A stretch of DNA of 64,000 bases from contig SNVD02013250.1 in the NCBI GenBank assembly GCA_013180625.2, positions 186,001-250,000 on the forward strand, given 5' to 3'. Within the stretch, counting starts at the first letter, position 1; the number at the start of each line of letters is the position of its first letter. Origin of the DNA: Boswellia sacra. Its lineage: Eukaryota > Streptophyta > Magnoliopsida > Sapindales > Burseraceae. A program made the translations under genes and the position numbers. Shown here in pieces: positions 33,595 to 45,949 of the stretch. The notes beneath the pieces were generated by a model that was not told where the DNA came from, ran no database searches, and saw only the letters and a program-made list of their open reading frames with translations.

Positions 33595-35982
33595 TTATAG
33601 GGGCAGTCGCTGCTCCTTCAAGCTGTTTATTTTGTCGCGGGTCTTTTGGTACGCATTCTCAATCTTCTGGCGGAGCAAATTACAAGATTCCTTAATAGAG
33701 TTGGCATGGTTATAGGCGACAACAGTAGACACAAAAGCCCATAAAATGAAAATGGTGTATGCAAGTGAGCTTGGGATAAAGATCGAGACCACTGAAACAG
33801 AGGCAAGAGATCCTGAGATAATGGCAGCAGCGCCAAAAAGTTGAGAGCAGTTACCGTCATCAGAGTTGCTTTCTTGGAAATCTTTGGATTTCATATCAGC
33901 TGCAAAAGCAAAGCAGTAGGCGGTTGTGGCCAACAAAAATGTCCACATTTTCGCTGGGTATGCTTCGAAAGAAGACTTATTTATGCCTTGAACGCTCACT
34001 TGGAGGACACCAACAAGCAGCGGAATGAGAAATCCAAAAATGGTGTGGTATGGCATTGAGGAAAGGAAATCTTGAATCCTGCAAAACCATCAAAGTATAT
34101 TACAATTTGCTTAACGTGATCGTATAAAGTTTAATTAATGATATTTTCGGACAGGGTGAAAATTAAATCCCCCTACGTAACATATAAAAAATGATGACTG
34201 AAACTATTAGTCTAACGCCTATCTAGGTTTAGCCTAGGGTTAGATTAACCCCAAAATGAAGATCTCTAGAGGAATTATATAAATACTAAAGAAACAAATT
34301 AATGCTTCGATCCTATGAACGGTGCATTTATATCCATAGATAACAACAAATCATGCATAAATTATAATAAAAAATATCTACACATAACTAACTAGTACCA
34401 ATTATTTTTGTTTATTTTTTTCAGCAATAGTTATTTGTGTTTTATATACAGTAAACTAAACAAAATAAGGGGAGTTCTTGGAGAACTCCGCATCTCTTTG
34501 CCTTTGCATTTGATACTGAAATAAATTAAACAAAAAAGCAAATTACCAGTCAATATTTGTTTCTTCCATGCCAGAAGACTTGAAGAAAGGCAAAAAGGGG
34601 ACAACTTAAATTAATAGGTTAATTAAGTTGACATTCTTGAAACTTTCTGACTAGATCGATTTAGTGGTCGAAACTCGAAACTTTCATAGAAAACGTTTCT
34701 CAATGCAATTCGACTTCTCGTTGCGGATCTTTATATCAACAACGTTTAATGATAGAACAATCTAAGGTCAAAATGAAATCAAAGGAGATGTCAAAGGCAG
34801 CGGCCGGGTTCCAAATGAGCCCTGTTCGGCCAGAGAGAGCGTGCCGCTGCCTGACCCAATACAGAGAGACAAGGCGCTTGTGCGGCCTCATCTCAGGCCG
34901 AGGGCGTGGCGCTGCATGCGTAAATCTCGGCTCCGATTAGGGTGCAATTATGCAGCCTAAACCAAAATCAGTCCGGCTGGGCCCGACGTGGCCACACCCT
35001 GGCGCATTTGTTGCCTAGCTTGACCCGTCTGACTAACCTGGACCACGGTGCAGCGTCACCGTGACTCTTGGTCCACTAAACCGGATGCACGGTACCTCCC
35101 ATAGACCTCGCTACATGTAGACCACCCGGACCATTGAATTTTATTTTTTAATATTATGACTTGAAAATGGACCCCAAACTGTTAGAGCTCTCTTCAACCT
35201 GCTCATGGCTAGATCGATCGGCTTCGGGGATCAACACAGCTTAAGAGGTGTTTGCTTTTAATTTTTGGGTTGCATATATTTTAATGTTTTTGGCATAGAC
35301 TCATAATAACGTTTTAAATAAACTAAAAATTACAGATAAGATGGATTAAAATATATCAAAATTTAAAACCTGAATGAATATGAAAGTCCTATTATGCATT
35401 AGTGAATAGATTGAGGCTTTTTTTTTTCCCCACTAATTAGAATAACTTGGTATTAAGGCTGCAGTTTTTGTTTTTTAAATTCAACAACATATAAAAATAA
35501 CACCATTGGATGCTGTATTTGGAAACTTAACTCAAAAAAACACCAAGTTCATTGTCTAAAAACAGTATTGGCTCAGCCAGTACTGGTGCTGCGCGCAAAA
35601 TCCAATCAGCCAGTCCTGGTACTGCATGCGCGCAAAATCCAACCCAAAACGGGCTGGCTGGCCATGCCCGGTGCTTACGCAGGATAACTCTCGGCACATG
35701 AGGCCGGGTTTCCGCATCTTCTTTTGCTTGTCAAATCAATTACAAGTAATAAGTTGTTGAAGTTTGTAGGTATCTCACCTCATTGTTCACCGTTTCTTTC
35801 TGTCCGCTAAACTCGTTGCAGAACAGTTCACTGCACCTGCAAATATTCCAATAAACTTAGTTTTCGTTGTTCACGGGTACAACAAAAACAGAAGAAAAAT
35901 TTAGAGATTAACAAAGACAAGTTTTATGGCAAACAATTCACCTTTTGAAAGATTTGTAAAGACTAAAGAGAACTTTGGGCAT
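33595..35982 (-). CDS. Small multi-pass membrane protein, 174 aa, two exons (copy B)
   Basis: Exon 1 is 35,942-35,982 (ATGCCCAAAG...; MPKVLFSLYKSFK) with donor AAAAG/GTGAAT. Exon 2 is 33,595-34,078 after acceptor TGCAG. The joined frame reads across the junction as RIQDFLSSMPYHTIFG. Four hydrophobic segments are visible, around GFLIPLLVGVLQV, MWTFLLATTAYCFAFAA, AAIISGSLASVSVVSIF and LAYTIFILWAFVSTVVAY. A charged C-terminal tail follows (RQKIENAYQKTRDKINSLKE). I do not recognise a named family or function. A TATA box about 110 bp upstream of the start and the conserved paralogous exon at 6,312 support a real gene. Exon 1 is short and predicted from splice signals, so the start is less certain than exon 2. 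Confidence 0.72.
34620..35440. other. Insert in intron of copy B, with a GC-rich core
   Basis: The sequence between about 34,600 and 35,450 has no counterpart in the paralogous intron at 6,805-7,663. Its core, 34,795-35,130, is far richer in G+C and CpG than anything nearby (for example GGCCGAGGGCGTGGCGCTGC). A 63-codon frame at 34,749-34,940 is not recognisable. No inverted ends or target duplication were found, so its origin is unknown. Confidence 0.5.
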
Positions 35983-36093
35983 ATGATGGAAGGGAAGAAA
36001 TGATCAGTCACCTTTCTGACACAGATCTAGAAGGGAGATGCAGACAGTGTGTGTTGAGTACTAGATACTGTTTGATCGAAGAAAGATCCATGG

Positions 36094-36102
36094 AATTTAT
36101 AG
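36094..36102 (-). promoter_or_regulatory. TATA box of membrane-protein gene copy B
   Basis: The complement reads CCTATAAATTCC, about 110 bp upstream of the predicted ATG. In copy A the equivalent position is broken by the solo LTR at 13,368. Confidence 0.5.
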
Positions 36103-36209
36103 GCAACTTGCTAAAGAAGGCAGTGTTATGGATTCTGTTTCCTCCTTGTCAAACTGGGGCCGCCCACGACGAAGGAGATGTGAAACAAGGCAATTCAATA
36201 TAATATTCT

Positions 36210-38870
36210 GAAATTAATGTATAATTAATTGTGTATTCTTTCTTTCTTCGTTTTGGTTGAGTTTGGTTCTTAAAGCAGACTATTTTTTTAAATGTAACTC
36301 GAAGCACAAAGGAGATGTGAAATAAAGCAACTCAATAGGCAACTCAATACAATATTCTACATTAATATATAATAACGTAGAGTAGTTCTATTTAACTCCA
36401 CCTATGATCTCAACAGCCCCATTCTAAACTTGAGTGTGGATAAAATTATAATTTTATAAATTTTTAATTAACTAAAAGACTTTAATCATCCCAAGTTTAT
36501 AAAACTTTCATTAATTACTTTTTTTAGATATTTAAACTATTAAATATTTATCCTACATTAAGCGAAAAGGAGCAATAAACAATTAATTATCTACAAATTT
36601 TATATGCATTGTTCATTCACGAAACCTAAATGAGGAAGATAATAGTTTACAATATTTGAGAAAAAACTCATCTGCAACTGTCATCATTAGTTTTCTATTG
36701 TTTTCTCAATTTTTGGACGAACAATTTTAATAGAAAAGAAGAAAGTTTTAAATGATTAAGAAAAGATGTAAGGGTGGCATCCGAGTGCAAAGGCGCGCGA
36801 AATTAAAAAGTCTATCAACAGAGATTGAGAGATAATGGAGTGGCCAGCTATACGGTTCTCTGCCTTCTTTTTCTTCTCTCCTTTAATTACGTTTTTATCC
36901 TCCATAAAATCGGAGATGGGGGCCTAGTAAGGAAATTTGTGGGGGCTGAATATTTCAACCCTAATGTAATTTTCTTTTTCCCCCTCTTCGTTTTTTGTTG
37001 AGTTTGGGTCTGAAAGCAGACTTTTCTAACGGTAACCAGAAACGGATAACCAAACTTAATGCAGGTAGAATGACCTATGGACGCTTCCCTGCACATTTTA
37101 CAAATAAATAATTTAGTGAGGCCTTTTGAAGATTTCTAATCCAGTGGAAACGGACACGGGGTTAGTTGCGGGGCCAATTTCATATATATTTTAATGATCT
37201 TTTTCATTTATTTGCACACTTTCCCGTCTAACTTTTCTTAACGAATAACTATATTTAAATTATTATTAAAGCCGCTTTTATATCTTATGAGTTTATCATT
37301 TATATAATATATACATACGATTCTTTTTAAATAATTATATCAAAACTTGTATTAAATTTTATAAGCATCATGTAAATAATGAAATGATGTGATGGGATCA
37401 TGTATAGAATTTGGGGCAATTTGTCAGAAGATACAAAACTATTTAATTCTAATAATTGATGAATTAAAATGATTTATTATTATTATTATTATGATTATTA
37501 TTATTATTATGAGATATTATAACATAAAATTTTTAACAAAAATTTCCAGTTATAAAACAAAAAATTTGATAATGAATGTATCTTGGACGTACATGGTATG
37601 ATGATTGTAAGGTTAGTTTATCGATACCTAAAAGTTAAATAATTTATTCACTTTTATAAAAAAAAAAAATACTCCATATAGAAATAATTAATTGATAAAT
37701 AAAAAAGAGATTTTCTAAAAAACAATCAAGATTGAGGAGGTATGCTTAAAAAGTTTAGATGATATAACCATGATATGGTAGATTGACAGACAAAAGTACA
37801 ATTCTTTTTTGTTACTTAATGCTGAACACAGACAATCCAAAAACTTGAAACTAGTTGGGAGCATTAGAAACTTGAAACTAAAAATAATTATTGTCTGATC
37901 AATCTATCATATCATGATTAATATATATATATATCTATGTTTTGAGTGTATGACTATTTTTTATTGATTATCCTTAATTTTAATTTTTAAATTATCCTCA
38001 ATAAAAATAGAGCATAAACTTTCAAGTGGGTTGAAGATGGAATAGTTGCAAGGAAGTACAAATAGAAGCTTATTATTGTTAAAATTATTATTTAAATATG
38101 TCAGCTTCTCCAAAATTCTTTCAAAACAGAACACTGGCAAAAACAAGTCACCTCCTACTTGCTTCCCCTGTAACACCGACTCCCATCTTCTTTCTTTTGA
38201 CATATTCACACAATCCCTTTGACTCTCTGTCTTAAATTCTCAATCTAAATTTCACCACCTCTCATTCTCGCTACTACATTCATCTCAGTTATTATCACAG
38301 TGATGATCAATATCGTAATTCGTTTAAGTAAATGAGATATTAGTACCGTACCATACCATCCCATATCGATTATTATACAGACTGGTAGTTCTAGGCCGTG
38401 AAGGAGTTGCGTAGATAGTCGCGGGAAACCACATGGGAAGCTTCTCCTTTACTTTGTTTTAGTTGGGTAGATGAAGGATGAAGGAAATTGAGGTCAGAGA
38501 GTAGAGATTAACCAACAACTATCTTTTGGTAATTTTTTATTATTATTTTGTAACATCAGTTGATTAGTAGATCATGGATTTCTAGGATTTTTCGGTAGAT
38601 TATATCAACTTTATTTTTATACATTTTTATAAAACTTTTTTAGTCATTATTATTAATTTGTAGATATTTTCGAAATATAGGTTATTCTTATGATTTTTTC
38701 CTTCAAAAATTAAATTATTTAAATACTTTGCTTCAAAGATATTGGCCCACTATTTCAACTGTTTTATTGACCAAGAATTAAGTGCTTAATGCTTCTCTCT
38801 CTCTCCCCCTCTCTCTCTCTTTCCCTTCTTGCACTAAGCTTTCTTTTGTCTTTCTTATCCCTGGCAGAAT
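36210..38870. other. Intergenic sequence between membrane gene and transporter copy
   Basis: No gene recognised. A phrase GTTGAGTTTGG(T/G)TCT with AAAGCAGAC recurs at about 36,257 and 37,002. A (TTA)n-type run lies at about 37,476-37,515 and a CT-rich run near 38,790-38,825. The part at 38,297-38,390 resembles 14,885-14,970, again tying the two halves of the window together. Confidence 0.45.
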
Positions 38871-38879
38871 AATACTGGA

Positions 38880-39513
38880 GTCCTCGCAGTAAATTTCCTT
38901 TCAGCTGCGACATAAATGGCCTTGGCCTTCATTCCAGATGCGTTTGTAGCTTCAATCATCCCGTGAAAACTCCCAGGTCCCTCACATTTAAGTTCTCTAG
39001 GCAACTACGTCTGCCATGCAACATCCAACAAAGAAATTAATTGAAGCTTAATTAGAAAAGCATGAAATTAGACACTAATTTACTAGAAAAAAAAATTTGT
39101 TCCCTCTTTACTTTTTTTCTTTTAGTACATAAATAATTACATATGGTAGTAGATGAAATTAAGAATGAAGAGAAAATTAATGAATAGCGGATTTATGAGT
39201 CCGATCAGGCTGCAGTGTAAGCAAGGGGTAAAGCTCAAGGCAGTGAATACTGCATTGAGTGTGTAGCACAGTAGCAGGGCTGAAGATTGCATATGCCTAC
39301 CATTAAGTGTGCAAAAATATTGTTCTTGCGTCATGATTCTCAATTAATGTGTCCTATCAATTGCTACTCAAGTAACGTTTCCTTGTCCTTAATTGGTTTA
39401 CTGTCCAAAAGGTTTTTTCCGTTTCTTTCGAAGTAATCGGCCCTTTAGACTGAAGTTTTCATTGCTGCAGTACTTCAAAATTCAATGAAAGAGAAAAGGG
39501 TATCGAATGTTGA
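38880..39513 (-). pseudogene. ABCG22-like exon 1 and promoter, truncated duplicate
   Basis: The minus strand from about 39,030 to 38,880 aligns with the first 130 bases of exon 1 of the transporter at 54,510 (shared GAGAACTT(A/G)AATGTGAGGGA, GCATCTGG, GCAGCTGAAAGGAA). The start ATGGAG is ACGTAG here, so there is no initiator and a stop takes its place. Upstream, 39,140-39,510 aligns with the transporter promoter (54,700-55,060), but CTATATAAA has become GCATATGC. Similarity ends near 38,880, inside exon 1, so the ATP-binding and membrane parts were never present or were lost. Confidence 0.8.
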
Positions 39514-39818
39514 ACTTAAAGAAATGAAAAATGGATAAATTATCAGCTCACAAAACAGCTTGAGTGAGTATTTTTCATTATATATTGAATCTGGTACACT
39601 TAGCTTATAGACGGTAGTGATGGACTTGACCAACAATAGCTAACCAATCCTAGACTGTTATGAATAACAAGCTATCAACCTGGCACCTTCTAAAGGTCTC
39701 TTAGACTAATTACATTAATCAACCATCATTAAAATGAACAGAATAAACTAAGATTAACAAACTAATTAGCTTAATTAGTATCTAATCCAAAGAGTGAGTT
39801 AAGTGAACGGCCTTTACA
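39514..39818 (-). repeat. 3' LTR of Copia-2
   Basis: About 305 bp, TGTAAAGG...CTTTAAGT in element orientation. It is collinear with 43,943-44,251 with scattered differences. Confidence 0.88.
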
Positions 39819-40185
39819 CCACCTCTCAAACTGGAAGGCACTTAAGTGATTCCAAGTTTGTCTATGAGGAAATTGAATTGAGGTGGAGATAATGACCTTG
39901 TCAAGCAATCAACAACTTGGTCACATGATGGGACATATCTTACTTCAAGCTATTTTTGAATAACTGTGTCACGTATGAAATGCAAATCAATCTCTATAAG
40001 TTTGGTTTGGCATGAATTGGGTTCAAAGCTAAGGCACTTGCACCGGGGTTGTCACACCATGTTACTGGACATTAAATAGGCTTGAAGTGAAGTTCTCTCA
40101 ACAAGGATTCTATCCAGATGATCTATGCAGCAACATTGGCCAAGGCTCAGTACTTGGATTTTGTACTGGATCAAGAAACCACTTA

Positions 40186-43100
40186 CTATTTCTTGGATTG
40201 CCAAGAGACAAGAGAGTTGCCAAGGAATACACAATAGCCTCCCACCGATCTTCTGTCCTCTGTATTACATGCCCAGTCTACATCTGGGAAACATGTGATG
40301 TTTAGACTCTTACAAGGTTTAATATGCAGTCCATGATGCATTGTGCCTTTTAGATGTCTTAGAATTCTCTTTGCACCTCGCCAGTGTTCGACTTTAGGGG
40401 CCTCTAGTGATTGACTAAGCTTGTTAACTATAAAGGCTATGTCAGGCCTTGTGTAAGTCAGACATTGAAGTGCCCCAGTTATGCTTTTGTAAAAGTTGAA
40501 ATCAGTGAATGGTTCAGAGTTTTGACAGGTCTGATTTGAACTAGCAGTGGCAGGTGTAGGACAAGGTCTCAAATGCTCCATTTCCAATCTTTTCAACAAG
40601 TCACTGATGTATTTTGCTTGACTTAAGTAAATACCTATTTCTTCTCTACTAACTTCAATTCCTAAAAAGTAGTGTAGCTCACCTAAATCTTTAAGAGAGA
40701 AGAGTTTGTTGAGCTTAGCAGTAAAGGCTTGAATAAAGGAATTATTGTTCCCTGTAACAAAAATGTCATCAACATAAACTAGCACAAGCATTGATGAAGC
40801 CCCATGCTTCCAAAGTAATTTTCAGCTTATCAAACCAGGCCTTTGGTGCTTGTTTAAGGCCTTAAAGAGCCTTATTTAGTTTGCAAACATGTGAGGATTT
40901 GTTAGGGTCAATATGTCCTTCAAACTGTACCATGAAAACTGATTCTTCAATGCTGCCATTGAAGAAGACATTATTAATATCAAGTTGCCTGATAGTCCAC
41001 CAATTTGCCATTATAATAGTTAGTATAAATCTGTGCAAGCTTTAATAACAGGGCTATATGTCTTAGAAAAAATCAATTCTTAGTGTTTGATGAAACCCCT
41101 TAGCACCAAGGCTTGTTTTATGCCTATGAATTGAACCAGCAGTGTTCAATTTGAGCTTGTATACCCTCTTATTTCCAACCAGATTGTATTCTGGTGAATG
41201 AGGAACTAAAGTCCAAGTTTTATTCCTTTGTAAAGCCTTAAATTCTGCATCCATGGCTTTCTTTCATTGTCTGGATTTAATTGGTTCAGCAAATATAATA
41301 GGTTCAAGAATGTGTAATTCATCTTTTTGTTGCTGTGAGATGGTAAAGGTTTTGGGTTTAAAAATTGCACACTTTGATCTTGTTATCATAGGGTGGTGGG
41401 ATTGAATGACTTGTTTTTGTGATGAAGAAGTGTGAGGTGAGAAAGTAGATGTGTTTTCTATTTTAATGTTGTGATCATAGTCAATAGAATGTCTATAATC
41501 TATAACATTATGACTTGGACGATTTTCAAGAGAGGTATTTTGGCTACGTATAGCTACATGAGAGTAGGATAAAGAAGTTTGTCTATCATGACAAGTGTTA
41601 TTATTTGTCAAGGAAGTTTTAGACTCATTAAGATTGTTTTGTTTCTGTTTGAGAGAGGATAATGTGTCATGTGTAGGAAGTGAAATAGAAGGAAAAGGAA
41701 TATTAATAATGCTTGAGCTAAAATGGTCAGGCCAATTTCAAAAATGTGTCTGTGCTTCCTTTTATCTTTGCCTTGTTGCTGATGTGTGTAAGAGCATGCA
41801 GTTCTAGATTCAATTCCATATTGTTTGAGAAAGTCAGTGAAATTTTGTAATTCCCCTCCCCAAGAAGTTTGGAGACTTTTAATTTTCTTTTCAATTTGTT
41901 TTTCTACAAAGGCTTTAAATTTCTTAAAGGTAGTGAATGCTTTAGCTTTGGTTTTAAGGGGATAAATCAACGTAAATCTACTATAATCATCAATAAAATA
42001 AATGTAATATTTACAACTTGAGCTAGAAGCAACAGGGGCAGGACCTCAAAGATCAAAGTGAATGAGGTCAAGGATTTGAGAAGTTTTGCTATTTGATCTT
42101 TTAAAAGGGAGAGAATGAGAATTACCTAACTGATAAGTATCATAGAATTTTGTGTTTTCATTGATATTTCTTTACAGAGTTTGAAAACTTGACTCAAAAC
42201 TTTGATTGAAAAGATACCCAAATTTTCTATGCCAGAAACTGATTTTATTTGAAAATGACATAGAGTTTTGAACTGAGCATGTTTGATTACAAGACTCACA
42301 AGACTCTGACTCTTTTTTACAATTTGTAAGAGAAGCTTGACCAACAGAATCTAAGACTCTAGACATTAAACTAAATGATTGACTATTTCCTTTAACAGGG
42401 CTAGATAAGGATGAAAAAGGACTCTTAGATGATGAAGAGATTGGACTAACTTGATAGAGACTATCTTTAACTCTCTTCTATAGCAAGATTTTATGTGTTT
42501 TTTTCTCCTTCATAAGACAAAAATCAGAGTGAAATTCAACGTAACCTTTATTGTCTTATGTAAGTTTTGATACACTCAACGTAAATTTCTCAGACTTAAT
42601 CAGTGTTATGTGCAGGAAAATTAGAGTGTACAATGTGAGAAATTTTTAATCTATTACCATCACCAACAACAAGAGTGTTTTTACTTTTGTACTTACTTTT
42701 TATATTTAGAAAGCTAAGATAATGAGTGACATGATTTGTGGCTCTGCAGTCAGCATACTAAGACTCATCTACTACAATTTCTAGAGATACAACATAAGCT
42801 GAAGAAGCTAAAGAGAATTGTGGTTGTTGAGCTTGCCACTGTTGTTGAAAATTCTACTGAAATGGTCTTTTTTGCTACTACCTACGATTTCTACCTCTAT
42901 TAGATGATCCTATGTAACTCATATCTATTCCATAGAAGCTTATAGATATTGAATGGCCAATTTTGTCGTAGATCTGGCAAATAAGTCTTGAGTTTCCAGA
43001 CCTTCCCCCTCTTTCTCTACTAGAGTTGCCACTAAAACCTCTTTCAGTCCCAGAGTTTTGGCTTTTGTTGTTCCATTTTCCAAGTTGGTTTTTAGAGTTA

Positions 43101-43925
43101 TTACCTTGCTTTCCAAAGTCAGCATTAGTAGATGCTTGATTAAAACTCATATTAGAGAAGTTATTGATTCCTTCCAATCAGTTTTCAATGTTTAGTAAGG
43201 TTGATTGGAGTTCTTGACATGACCCCTTTTTTTTTTTTTTTTTGCTTAGATTTGAACCACAATTACATTATACTCAGCATCTAGCCCTAAAGTTATAAAG
43301 AAAATCAAATCATTCATAGAGATAGGACGTCCAACTATAGCTAAATTATCAAGTATCTTCATAGTGATTTAAGTAATTGTTCATGGTCATAGACCCTTTT
43401 CCTAGTGGTCTATAAATCAAATGTAAGATCAGCAATTCTTAATTTGTTTTTGACACCACATAGCTGCTCTATGACTTTCAATAACCCACAAGAGGTAGTA
43501 GAATCAATTACCTAAGCTACAACTTCTGGAGTAATTGAACCAAAAAACCATCTAAGTAGAAGATTATCCTTGATCTTCCATTCCTCAAACTCTCAATTAA
43601 TTCTGAGTTGTGAGCTATTACTACTTCCTATTGGATCTCCTAGGAGCTGAGTATTATCCTCACTTTCAGTTGGGTCTCCTTGAAGGAATTCAAGAGAGCA
43701 AGCCTTTGTTCCTACAACAAAGCCCTTAAGTCTGTGACCAATGATTGTGGGTAGAGTCATTGATTTCCAAATAGCATAGTTGTCATCATCAAGTTTAATT
43801 GGGATGAACTAATTCAAGGCATTATTGAATGGGTTATTACCACTCATGTGGTTGTTTTGTGATGAAGACCCAAAGGCTGTGTTTGATTAAATTCCACAAA
43901 TAGATCCAGTGGCCATGGCATTTGC
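40186..43925 (-). pseudogene. Copia-2 gag-pol remnants
   Basis: From right to left: gag with NSRLICQIYDKIGHS (a zinc knuckle with one cysteine replaced) near 42,950; the GAG-pre-integrase FWHRKFGYL at 42,172-42,260; integrase core pieces at 41,608-41,970 (KSLQTSWGGEL, where the family has TDxGGE); reverse transcriptase at 41,063-41,254 (NKTWTLVPHSP); and 40,186-40,791 with LVYVDDIFVTGNN, YFLGIEVSREE, TRPDIAFIVNKLSQ and an RNase H start. Multiple stops and frame changes separate the blocks. Not functional. Confidence 0.9.
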
Positions 43926-43930
43926 CTTTT

Positions 43931-43942
43931 GCTCTGATACCA
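43931..43942 (-). other. Primer-binding site of Copia-2
   Basis: The complement reads TGGTATCAGAGC, the standard plant initiator-Met-tRNA primer site, directly next to the 5' LTR. Confidence 0.9.
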
Positions 43943-44251
43943 ACTTAAAGAAATGAAAAATGAATAAATTCCTAGTTCACAAAATAGCTTCAGTTAGTAC
44001 TTTTCATTACATATTAGATCTAGTACAACTCAGCTTATTGATGGCAGTTAAGAACTTGGCCAATAATAGATAGCCAATTGTAGATTGTTATGAGTAACAA
44101 ACTATCAACCTGGCACCTTATAGAGGTCTCTTTGACTAATTTCATTAATCAACCATCATTAACAAAATTAATAGAATAAACTGAGATTAACTAACTAATT
44201 AGCTTAATTAGTATCTAATCTAGAGAGTGAGCTAAGTGAGCTACTTTCACA
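43943..44251 (-). repeat. 5' LTR of Copia-2
   Basis: About 309 bp, collinear with the 3' LTR. In element orientation it begins TGTGAAAGTAGCTCACTTAG. Confidence 0.88.
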
Positions 44252-44790
44252 GTTAATTAATTAAAATTGTAAATGTGTGATGTGTCTCCTGTGGCGCCAG
44301 AATCTTATTGTTAATTCTTCTAAATTAACCTTTATTCATAAACAACAAACTTAAATGGTTTGTGTCATCCCACGTAATTAATAAATGCGATCTTAGACTA
44401 CTTTATAAGTTTGATGAATTATTTTTCTTTTTTATTTGTTTCTATGTCGAGCTTATTAATGTCAATGTTTTGAAATATATGTAGCTAGTAGAAAACATAT
44501 ATGCAATAGACAAAGTATAGGAGACTTACTAGTTCTAGCTAGGTGTGAGAGTCCTTATCAATAATATTTGATCCAAATAGCTTCATTATACAAGGTCATA
44601 TGCTTCATGTAGTATTTTTGCAATTCAAGGAGACATGCTACCAATCGAGACTTTCTATTTCAATCGAGGTGAGGAGTCCTTCGTAATATAATTAATTTGA
44701 TCCATAAAGACTTCATGTAAATAGATAAGGTAATATCCTTCATGTAGTATATATTTGTGCATGGAGATCAAAGGCTTGTTTCACTGATTA
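44252..44790. other. Continuation of duplicated transporter upstream region
   Basis: After Copia-2 the alignment with the functional transporter's upstream DNA resumes (44,400-44,600 versus 55,640-55,760). Shared phrases include TTATCAATA, ATATTTGATCC and CTAGTA(G/A)AAA. No gene here. The block ends at the MULE-2 insertion. Confidence 0.55.
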
Positions 44791-45559
44791 GAAATTAATA
44801 GGGAAAATTCAAAAAATAGGCCAAATTAAGGGACTTAATTGAAATATAGACCTCTCCTAGAAAATTTTTATGCCATAGTCCTTTTAAACATAAAATAACA
44901 TGAATGCCCGTATGAATTCAATTAATTCATTGGATATTAACTTCCTTCATTCCCTCCACTTCCTCTTCTATAGTCGCTGTCTTCCATCACTCTATCTCTC
45001 TTAAAATTTTGAAATTGAAAAGCTTTCGATTGATCACCATACAATTGAAGCATTTGCATTTACATTACCACTTACATTTTTGCATATAAGCTAGAATAGT
45101 CATTTCAACCTAAGAAGGAGAAGCAACAGAAATGGAGGAGAAACAACATAAAAGGTTAGTTTGATTTTTTGATTTTCCTTTTTGTTTTTTTGTTGTCTTG
45201 ATTGTTTTGCTAATATTCACATTGTTAAGAGTAAAGTGATGGTTAGTCTAATGTTAATTGAAGGAATACAGAGAAAAATGCCTTGCATTTTTAACATTTA
45301 GAAATTTGTAAAAATTAGGGATTTTAGTTGGATTTAGGGATTATTGATTGTGGTATTCAAGATTCGAAATGTTATTTGTGGTTATTTGATGTTGTTAGAG
45401 TGTATGGAATGTGATTAGGAAGATTTGAAGCATGGACTTGTGTAAAAATGGTGGAAACTGACAAGTGTTGTTATGAAGGTAGACGATAACGAGTGTAGGA
45501 TCGTCGCTCTGCTCTCACGCTCGACACTCTATATCATTTGTGTTTCACGTGTCGAATGT

Positions 45560-45905
45560 TAGACTTTGTAACCAACACTCAACTTTATGAGGTTTCCAGG
45601 TCATCAAGTGTTGGTTTCATTAAAACCGAGAACAGATTCTCGATGCCTTAGTATCAGAAGCTCGACGACATGTCATTCCATGCTTGTCCAGTGTCAGTTA
45701 TTTGAAATATAGCAATTAGTTGTTGATTATCTTGAAACCAACACTCAACCACCTAGAATTTCCAAGTCATCGAGTGTCGATTTCATGTAAACTGATAATT
45801 GATTCCCGATGCCCAAGTATCTGACATTTGACAACTTGTCATTCTATATTTGTCGAGTGGTGGTTACTTGAAATGTGATAACCAAATATCGATCATCAGT
45901 TGCGT
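45560..45905. repeat. Two ~170-bp tandem repeats in MULE-2
   Basis: AACCAACACTCAAC followed by TTTCCA(G/A)GTCATC(A/G)AGTGT and TTTCAT is repeated near 45,570 and 45,738 with moderate divergence. Both copies are rich in TCGA/CGAGTGT. Non-coding. Confidence 0.6.
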
Positions 45906-45949
45906 CATTTGCCCTCAATTCCTTGTTGTATGTGATTGTAACATCTAAT

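Larger units (their letters stand above)
39514..44251 (-). mobile_element. Ty1/Copia LTR retrotransposon, degenerate (Copia-2)
   Basis: LTRs lie at 39,514-39,818 (3' LTR) and 43,943-44,251 (5' LTR), in minus orientation. The flanking 5-bp duplication is GTTGA/GTTAA. The related sequence at about 55,058 (GTTGATTAATTA) shows the empty site. The primer-binding site touches the 5' LTR, and the polypurine tract GAGAGGTGG (complement) precedes the 3' LTR. The interior order gag, integrase, reverse transcriptase, RNase H fits Copia. It is 4,738 bp, with many frame breaks. Confidence 0.93.
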
